Shown: one piece after another, positions 58,416-64,000 of the stretch
Position numbering within the stretch: the stretch's first letter is position 1
Layout of the letters: the number at the start of each line of letters is the position of its first letter
Assembly: GCF_009937975.1 (NCBI RefSeq)
Contig: NZ_AP018441.1
Span: 4,588,001 to 4,652,000, forward strand
Length of the DNA stretch: 64,000 nt
Origin: Undibacterium sp. YM2
Lineage (GTDB): Bacteria > Pseudomonadota > Gammaproteobacteria > Burkholderiales > Burkholderiaceae_D
Reading direction: 5' to 3'
Made by a program: the position numbers and the translations under genes
The notes under the pieces: generated by a model
The model's database searches: none
The model's input: the letters and a program-made list of their open reading frames with translations, nothing else
Told to the model about the DNA's origin: nothing

Positions 58416-58673
58416 GTGAACGAGCTTCAGCATTTACTCGACATCATCCTGGCTCATGGCATGACAGGACGCATAATTCCAGGGCCACCACCGCAAATTA
58501 TTGGAGGACACACTATGTCCGTTCATGCTGGGATAACAATATATGCCATGTCTTTTCAAGTATCCCGCAACGATCAAGGATGGATTGCGCTCACGAATGG
58601 CGAAGGACAACATGTCATTGAAACCCAAGTCTCAACTGAAGAAGAAATACTGGCCTTACTCACTTCAACATAA
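58416..58673 (+). CDS. Hypothetical protein, 85 aa
   Basis: GTG start at 58416. NELQHLLDIILAHGMTGRIIPGPPPQIIGGHTMSVHAGITIYAMSFQVSRNDQGWIALTNGEGQHVIETQVSTEEEILALL is compact and soluble with a beta-rich second half. It could also begin at a later ATG (58515). Not recognised. Confidence 0.5.
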   Translation: MNELQHLLDIILAHGMTGRIIPGPPPQIIGGHTMSVHAGITIYAMSFQVSRNDQGWIALTNGEGQHVIETQVSTEEEILALLTST

Positions 58674-58708
58674 AATTAAAATGTGATGGCTATGCACAAC
58701 ATACAACA

Positions 58709-59440
58709 ATGACCACCAACAAACTACGCATCGCCGCCTTCCAGCGCTACCCTGTGTTTGACGATCTGCAAGCAACATTAGCTCAGTTACGTACCGATCT
58801 GCAATGGTGCCAGGAACAAGGCGTTGAACTCGCCCTCTTCCCTGAATGTTATCTGCTGGGTTATTCGTCCGATGCGCAGACGATTGCACGACGTGCCATC
58901 GCCATCGACAGCCCGGTTTTCAAACAAGCACTACAACAATTATCCGCCTTCAACACCGATTTAATCCTGGGATTTTTTGAGCAGCGAGTGGCAGGCATCT
59001 ACAATTCTGCCGCCGTGTTAAGGCAAGGCCAGCTCATGGGTGTATATGCAAAGCGTCACCCCAATGAGCGCGGCATAATGGCTGGTTCTGCCTCGCCCGT
59101 ATTCGCCAGATCAGGCTGGTCTTACGGCATCAATATCTGCAACGACGCCAATTACCCGGCTTGCGCGGCAGAGCTCCGCCAACAGGGTGCACGCCTGCTA
59201 TGCTACCCACTGAACAATATGCTGGCCCCCGCCACCGCAGAAAAGTGGCGCAGCAAGAGTATCGACAACCTGCGCCAGCGTGCCATGGAGACTGGCTGCT
59301 GGTTGGTGTCGGCCGATGTGGTCGGTGAGCATGAGGGCAAGATCAGCCACGGTTGCACCTGCATTGTCGCGCCGGATGGTCGTGTCGTTGCCCGTGTGGC
59401 AGAAGGGCAAGAAGGGGTTGCTGTATTCGATATAGGCTGA
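58709..59440 (+). CDS. Carbon-nitrogen hydrolase (nitrilase superfamily), 243 aa
   Basis: The catalytic triad is present: Glu46 (LFPECYLLGY), Lys115 (YAKRHPNE) and Cys144 (INICNDANYP). Such enzymes hydrolyse amides or nitriles, for example as omega-amidases or N-carbamoyl-compound amidases; the substrate is not clear here. Length near the small members of the family (about 240-280). A weak ribosome-binding site precedes the ATG at 58709. Confidence 0.92.
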   Translation: MTTNKLRIAAFQRYPVFDDLQATLAQLRTDLQWCQEQGVELALFPECYLLGYSSDAQTIARRAIAIDSPVFKQALQQLSAFNTDLILGFFEQRVAGIYNSAAVLRQGQLMGVYAKRHPNERGIMAGSASPVFARSGWSYGINICNDANYPACAAELRQQGARLLCYPLNNMLAPATAEKWRSKSIDNLRQRAMETGCWLVSADVVGEHEGKISHGCTCIVAPDGRVVARVAEGQEGVAVFDIG

Positions 59441-59493
59441 AAGCTGTCATTAAATTTTGCGCGCCCCTATCTTTCATGCATAGGTATTGCCCA

Positions 59494-60168
59494 TCAACCA
59501 AATTGCCTTTTCATCGCCTTTAGCAATTCTATTCTGTCTTCTTCTGTCCCAATGATGGCTGTTTGAATCGGCATTTTGGGTGCTGGAGCAGACAAGCTGG
59601 GCAAGCTGACTTGCTCATACCCTGCTGCCAGGGCCAATGCATTTTTACAGTTCACATCTTGCAAGACCGCCCACACTGTTTGAATGATCTGACCAGTGAG
59701 CTTACGCGAAAAATAGGGTTCTTCAAAAGCGCGCCCCGTTTGCGCGACAAGCTCTCCATTTTTCATCAGGATGGATTCGACTGACATCCCGTCTATAGCT
59801 ATGCCTGAGGTGCCGGCACTCTTGCCAGAGACAATGGCACTTTTTACCCATTCCTGAAAACACGCCATGGGTAACTCACACTGATCCCTATACGTCATCA
59901 TGGGAGCCATTTCAAACAGGTGCCATATCATCCATCGCGCAGCAACTACCCTTGCCTCAACACGCTGCCCATCACTGATGATGGTGATGCAGATTTCTGG
60001 ATCAAAAGAGGGCTTCAGTAATAAGCGCAATGCCTCTCCAGCGGATTGCAGGACAGGGTCCACAGCAAAACCTGGCATACCCATTGCCTGGCAAATATGA
60101 TGGGCGGTATAGTCGTCTGAGCGCATGCCTGGTCTTTCGCAAAAAATCCTTGTCTGGAGAAGTTTCAT
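59494..60168 (-). CDS. Hypothetical protein, 224 aa
   Basis: Not recognised. The start at 60168 has GAGAAG upstream. It has SDDYTAHHICQAMGMPGFAVDPVLQSAGEALRLLLKPSFDPEICITIISDGQRVEARVVAAR, a strand-rich middle, TSGIAIDGMSVESILMKNGELVAQTGRAFEEPYFSRKL and an alpha-helical C-terminus. Soluble. Confidence 0.68.
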   Translation of the reverse strand: MKLLQTRIFCERPGMRSDDYTAHHICQAMGMPGFAVDPVLQSAGEALRLLLKPSFDPEICITIISDGQRVEARVVAARWMIWHLFEMAPMMTYRDQCELPMACFQEWVKSAIVSGKSAGTSGIAIDGMSVESILMKNGELVAQTGRAFEEPYFSRKLTGQIIQTVWAVLQDVNCKNALALAAGYEQVSLPSLSAPAPKMPIQTAIIGTEEDRIELLKAMKRQFG

Positions 60169-60389
60169 TGTACCAAATGCCCAACACGGGCAACGTGGGT
60201 CCAGAGTCAATCATGACCTGCTATTTACTATTTCCTTGGAAAAATATTTCACATCTCCGCAACACCTCTTGTCACATTCATCAGTTACACTCAGCAAACG
60301 TGTGCCGTTCCTTGTGCACGCACATTCCCTGTAATACCATACACACTTAAAACTTGCCTGCCACAAACGGGCAAGATAATGGAGTCAGC

Positions 60390-61937
60390 ATGAAATTCTC
60401 AGCCAAGATCGTCCTCTGCTCTGCCATCCCGGCCGTCCTGTTTGCCATAGGCCTGGCCACTGCCATCACCTCGCTGATGGCGACCCGTAGCCAGTTTGAT
60501 AACTATATTTCAACTGAACAGGCGCTGGAGCGCAGTATTTCTGAGATGTATGCCCAGGGTTTGCAGATGGGCCAGGCTTTGCGCAATGTCGTACTGGACC
60601 CGTCGAACAAAAAAGGTGTGGATAATTTTTTGGCGGCACAAACTGCCTATGAAAAAGCCTATGAAGAGGCCAAGAAAATATCAGCCAGCAATAACACCAC
60701 GCAAAGCCTGGCAGAGCTGCCCAAGTTGCGCGCCGCCCATGCCCAGGCGCAGGAAAAAATCGTCGCCATCCTCAAAGAAAAAGGCGATGCTGCGCCAGTC
60801 TTGAATGCCGAAGAAACCCCGGCCTGGCGCAACCTGCGTGCTGAGTTATTAAAGCAGCGCGATGAAGCGGGCAAGCGCTCGGCGCAGGAACATGCGAATG
60901 TCAACAGCAAGGTCAGTTTCACCATCACGCTCTCGCTATGCCTCGCTGTGCTGGCGGGCCTGGTCGCTGTGTTTTTGAATTTCTTTTGCCAAAAAACCCT
61001 GCACAAAGAACTCGGTGGTGACCCGTCTCAGGCCAGGAATGCGCTGTCGAATATCGCCAGGGGCAACCTCGCGCAAAACATAGACAATAATGCCGGTGAA
61101 GACAGCCTCATGGGTGTGCTGCAAGAGATGCAGACCTCGCTTGAATCGCTCGTCAATGGCGTGCGCGGCTCGGCCAGCGGCATAGCCCAGGCCACCAATG
61201 AAATTGCCTCTGGCAGCATGGACCTGAGCAACCGCACCGAGAGCCAGGCCAGCTCGCTGGAAGAAACGGCGGCGGCGATGGATGAACTCAATTCCACCGT
61301 CAATCACAATGCCGACAGCGCCAAAATGGCCAACCAGCTCGCCGCCCAGGCGTCTGAAGTCGCCAGCCGTGGTGGCGACGTGGTCGAGCAAGTCGTGGGC
61401 ACCATGCGCGGCATTAATGAATCTTCACAAAAAATCCAGGACATCATCGGCGTTATTGATGGCATCGCTTTCCAGACCAATATCCTGGCCCTGAATGCCG
61501 CAGTAGAAGCCGCCCGCGCTGGTGAACAAGGGCGTGGTTTTGCCGTCGTCGCCAGCGAAGTGCGCTCACTGGCAGGCCGCAGTGCCGAGGCCGCCAAAGA
61601 GATCAAGGCATTGATAGGCAGCAGCGTAGAAGCCGTAGGCAAAGGCACGCAGCAAGTCGATCTGGCAGGCAGCACCATGGCCGAAGTAGTCAGCTCCATC
61701 CGCAAGGTCAGCGAAATCGTCGCCCAGATCAGCGCATCAAGTGCAGAGCAATCCACCGGTGTAGGCCAGGTCGGCCAGGCCGTCACCCTGATGGACCAGA
61801 CCACCCAGCAAAACGCCGCCCTGGTAGAACAAATGGCAGCCGCCGCATCCAGCCTCAATGACCAGTCGGGTGAATTGATGAATGCGGTGTCGGTGTTCAG
61901 GACCAGGCAGAGTGGTGGTGCTGTGCGGGCGGCTTGA
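60390..61937 (+). CDS. Methyl-accepting chemotaxis protein, 515 aa
   Basis: The start at 60390 has GGAG upstream. TM1 at about 8-28, a four-helix-bundle-like sensor to about residue 180 ([27 protein letters not shown]), TM2 at about 185-205, then a short HAMP-like segment ([24 protein letters not shown]). The signalling domain carries the conserved hairpin [61 protein letters not shown], which binds CheA and CheW. The ligand of the sensor is unknown. Confidence 0.95.
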   Translation: MKFSAKIVLCSAIPAVLFAIGLATAITSLMATRSQFDNYISTEQALERSISEMYAQGLQMGQALRNVVLDPSNKKGVDNFLAAQTAYEKAYEEAKKISASNNTTQSLAELPKLRAAHAQAQEKIVAILKEKGDAAPVLNAEETPAWRNLRAELLKQRDEAGKRSAQEHANVNSKVSFTITLSLCLAVLAGLVAVFLNFFCQKTLHKELGGDPSQARNALSNIARGNLAQNIDNNAGEDSLMGVLQEMQTSLESLVNGVRGSASGIAQATNEIASGSMDLSNRTESQASSLEETAAAMDELNSTVNHNADSAKMANQLAAQASEVASRGGDVVEQVVGTMRGINESSQKIQDIIGVIDGIAFQTNILALNAAVEAARAGEQGRGFAVVASEVRSLAGRSAEAAKEIKALIGSSVEAVGKGTQQVDLAGSTMAEVVSSIRKVSEIVAQISASSAEQSTGVGQVGQAVTLMDQTTQQNAALVEQMAAAASSLNDQSGELMNAVSVFRTRQSGGAVRAA

Positions 61938-61976
61938 TGGCTTTGCAGGAGCGATCAGGCCAATCAAAGCAGCGCA

Positions 61977-62348
61977 TTAAATCACCAGTACGGCAAGCAA
62001 TACAGGCAGGCACAAAAAGCCCCCCAGCATGATCCCCGCCCGCACCCGCGGGCTGGCTACCACAGTTTGCCTGCGTAGCAGGATAAGGCGGGTAATAGCG
62101 CCCGCAACCAAAGCCGTGCTCACCAAAGCGACACTGCACATAAGGATGGCGGTCCCAAATGACGAAGCATTATTGTCCGGGTTACTCACCTCCCTGAATG
62201 CGAAGATGGTGAATGCGATAATGGGTAAGCCAAGAACAAAGCCTGCAATGGACAGTGCACGGCGGCTGGGCATGAATGCCATGATGCAGAAGGGTAAAGC
62301 GTAGAAGGGCAAGAATACAGAAAATAAAAAGCTCATGAGAAATGTCAT
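61977..62348 (-). CDS. Small membrane protein, 123 aa
   Basis: The start at 62348 is the first ATG of the frame (TFLMSFLFSVFLPFYALPFCIMAFMPSRRALSIAGFVLGLPIIAFTIFAF). Four hydrophobic segments. Not recognised. It lies 39 bp from the chemotaxis gene's stop, convergent with it. Confidence 0.62.
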   Translation of the reverse strand: MTFLMSFLFSVFLPFYALPFCIMAFMPSRRALSIAGFVLGLPIIAFTIFAFREVSNPDNNASSFGTAILMCSVALVSTALVAGAITRLILLRRQTVVASPRVRAGIMLGGFLCLPVLLAVLVI

Positions 62349-62544
62349 ACCTGAATTCAGCAAAGATGATGGCCCACGGGATCAAGCCTTATGCAAGCCC
62401 GCGCCGCCATTGAATACACAGCATGTCATGTCGAGGTGAAGGGAGTGTGTGGTGGGTGTGAAGAATGGAACAATTCTTGATGGACGCTAGTCTGAGAACA
62501 CACTTCCGCTATACAGCAACCGTAGCGTCAAGCATGGCCGTCAC

Positions 62545-62816
62545 GTAGGGCGCATTGCAATGCGCCGCATGGGTTGCTCACATGCGGTGCAGGTATTTCC
62601 CTCCAGTAGGGTGCGCCATGCGCACCGGGGTTTTGGCTTGCTCACTAATTGCCACTAGCTCAGGACGGTGCGCACGGCACACCCTACAAAATTAATTGAC
62701 GTTTGGCGTGTAGGTACGATTAGCGCAAGCGTAATCGTACGCATGAGGTGCCGCATACCGGTGAATATCTGCACGGCATGCAACATCCCCATGCGGCGCA
62801 TTGCAATGCGCCCTAC
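62545..62816. repeat. Nested REP-like elements
   Basis: Outer GTAGGGCGCATT palindromes at 62545-62571 and 62790-62816 in opposite orientation enclose a GTAGGGTGCG pair at 62606-62626 and 62667-62687 and a single main-family arm at 62710-62745 that carries one extra A in the loop. No gene in 62349-62846. Confidence 0.75.
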
Positions 62817-62846
62817 GCTTATCCTGTTACCACTATTGCTGTGATT

Positions 62847-63773
62847 TTACGGACTGCGCCACTGCGCCGCGCCTGCCACATCCGCCACGTCCTCCAGCGG
62901 GAAGCGTAATGACGAGCGTAGTAGCTGGCTCATCGGCAGTTGCAGTTTGATGTTATGTGGAGGGATGGCTTGCATGAACCATTTGTCGTACATGCGGTAG
63001 ATGTCTCCATCGAGCATGAGGCGGCTGAGTTCCTGATTCAGCAGGTGTTTGAAGGCGGTATCGTTTTTGCGGAAGATGATGGCGTAGGGTTCTGTCGATA
63101 GCGAATCGCCGACTACCTGAAAATCTGCCGGATGTGCAGCGGCAGCGCGCAGGCCGTAGAGCAGCACATCATCCATCGCAAAGGCAGCGGCCTTGCCCTG
63201 TGCGACCATGGCAAAACCTTCTGCATGATCTTTGCTCTCGATCAGGTTCAAATTCAATGAGCGCACCTGGCCACGGTCTGCCAGAGTTTGCGCATTGGTC
63301 GTGCCCCTGGTGGTGACCACGGTCTTGCCGCGCAGGTCACCCCAGTTGCGTATGCCAGAATCACTGCGCACCAGCATCTTTGCACCGGCGATAAAATAGG
63401 CGATGCTGAAATCAACCTGCTTACGCCTTTCTGCGGTATTGGTGCTGGAGCCACATTCAAGATCAGCCTGGCCATCTGCTATCATCTGCAAGCGGTTGGC
63501 CGGGGTTACGGCAAGGTATTTGACTTGTAATGCGGGCAGCTTGAGTTCTCGTTTAATGGCATCGACGACTTTGAGGCAGATGTCCAGTGCATAACCAACC
63601 GGGCGCTGTTGCGCATCGAGATAAGAAAACGGAATCGACGATTCACGGTGCGCAATGATGATGGTCTTGCGTTCACGGATATTGGCGAAGGTATCGGTAG
63701 CCATAGCAGAGAATGGCAACAGCAGCAGGATAACAAATTGCAGCATTACAAACTGAAAGACGAGCTTGACCAT
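62847..63773 (-). CDS. ABC-transporter amino-acid-binding protein (GltI-like), 308 aa
   Basis: Signal peptide (LQFVILLLLPFSAMA), then TFANIRERKTIIIAHRESSIPFSYLDAQQRPVGYALDICLKVVDAIKREL, ADLECGSSTNTAERRKQVDFSIAYFIAGAKMLV and KTVVTTRGTTNAQTL, the pattern of glutamate/aspartate-binding periplasmic proteins (SBP family 3). GAGGAAGG is the ribosome-binding site. It is just downstream (43 bp) of an aspartate racemase-like gene, which suggests use of an acidic amino acid. Confidence 0.93.
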   Translation of the reverse strand: MVKLVFQFVMLQFVILLLLPFSAMATDTFANIRERKTIIIAHRESSIPFSYLDAQQRPVGYALDICLKVVDAIKRELKLPALQVKYLAVTPANRLQMIADGQADLECGSSTNTAERRKQVDFSIAYFIAGAKMLVRSDSGIRNWGDLRGKTVVTTRGTTNAQTLADRGQVRSLNLNLIESKDHAEGFAMVAQGKAAAFAMDDVLLYGLRAAAAHPADFQVVGDSLSTEPYAIIFRKNDTAFKHLLNQELSRLMLDGDIYRMYDKWFMQAIPPHNIKLQLPMSQLLRSSLRFPLEDVADVAGAAQWRSP

Positions 63774-63816
63774 GAGATACCTTCCTCAAATTTACTTCAA
63801 ATAAATACTTGCGGCT

Positions 63817-64000
63817 TTAGTGAAGTTGCGCTGCCTCTGCCCGCTTGACACAGGCTTGCGCCAAAATGGTGGTGGGATCAAGCAAAGCCACCGACTTGCC
63901 AGCAATGACAAACGCCGGGTCTTGCTGCAAGACCAGCGGCAACTCTGTGCAACCTAGAATGACGACCGCCGCCCCCTGCTCCACCAGATGTGTCAGCGCA
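63817..64000 (-). CDS. Aspartate/glutamate racemase family protein (C-terminal part)
   Basis: The reverse strand, open to the window edge, reads ALTHLVEQGAAVVILGCTELPLVLQQDP, then FVIAGKSVALLDPTTILAQACVKRAEAAQLH and stop at 63817. The VILGCTELPLVL motif with its catalytic Cys is typical of Asp/Glu racemases and the related maleate isomerases. The rest of the gene lies outside the window. It precedes the GltI-like gene on the same strand. Confidence 0.88.
   Translation of the reverse strand, partial: ALTHLVEQGAAVVILGCTELPLVLQQDPAFVIAGKSVALLDPTTILAQACVKRAEAAQLH

Noticed and set aside
1..64000. tRNA or rRNA genes
   Set aside because: No cloverleaf with GGTTCRANTCC-type T-loop or rRNA-like conserved stretches was found by reading; a tRNAscan or Infernal run would be decisive.

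Overview
The window looks like a chromosomal segment from a betaproteobacterium of the order Burkholderiales, most likely an Oxalobacteraceae-type genome such as Undibacterium. This is inferred from the moderate GC content, the DUF4148 and DUF4399 genes, the split pqi operon and the very high load of palindromic intergenic repeats. No rRNA, tRNA or CRISPR array was seen.

Layout. 1-6.6 kb: two hypothetical genes, a 161-bp foldback element, and a pqiA-pqiA-pqiB-pqiC operon for MCE-type envelope lipid transport. 6.6-26.2 kb: small, mostly unrecognised genes separated by about 200-bp composite repeats. Each repeat has two 35-bp arms in inverted orientation that start with GTAG and end with CTAC, the layout of REP doublets (REPINs). 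A REP-associated tyrosine transposase (RAYT, 9992-10522) sits inside one unit. Three apparently identical 1205-bp IS110-family elements are inserted at one and the same position of the repeat palindrome. 26.2-31.3 kb: exported proteins, two alanine-rich paralogues, an acetyltransferase and lipoproteins. 31.7-39.7 kb: a phage-derived control and replication module. It holds an S24 repressor, leftward O-like and DnaC-like replication genes, and a rightward series of tiny overlapping genes ending in ssb and a winged-helix protein. No integrase or structural genes were seen. 40.1-45.2 kb: a 775-aa repeat-containing protein, an exported partner, an HExxH protein and another unknown. 45.3-64 kb: ordinary accessory and housekeeping genes (NUDIX, PilP-like, LprI-like, ExbD-like, LysR with divergent DUF4148, Tat-exported flavoprotein, PP2C-like phosphatase, nitrilase family, chemotaxis receptor, amino-acid binding protein, aspartate racemase) with many more REP-like doublets.

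Main observations. (1) The 5' non-coding region of the IS110 element folds like the target-binding loop of an IS621 bridge RNA. Its two guides match the left (9 nt) and right (7 nt) sides of the very repeat in which all three copies sit, around a CT core. The window thus shows three layers: a RAYT, the REPINs it probably mobilises, and an RNA-guided IS that uses those REPINs as landing sites. (2) The phage-like module has a readable switch. A repressor gene is predicted to have a leaderless transcript, a divergent leftward promoter carries a 13-bp motif in its spacer, and the same 13-mer overlaps the -35 box of the rightward early promoter 2 kb away. (3) Several genes are damaged, duplicated or ended by the repeats.
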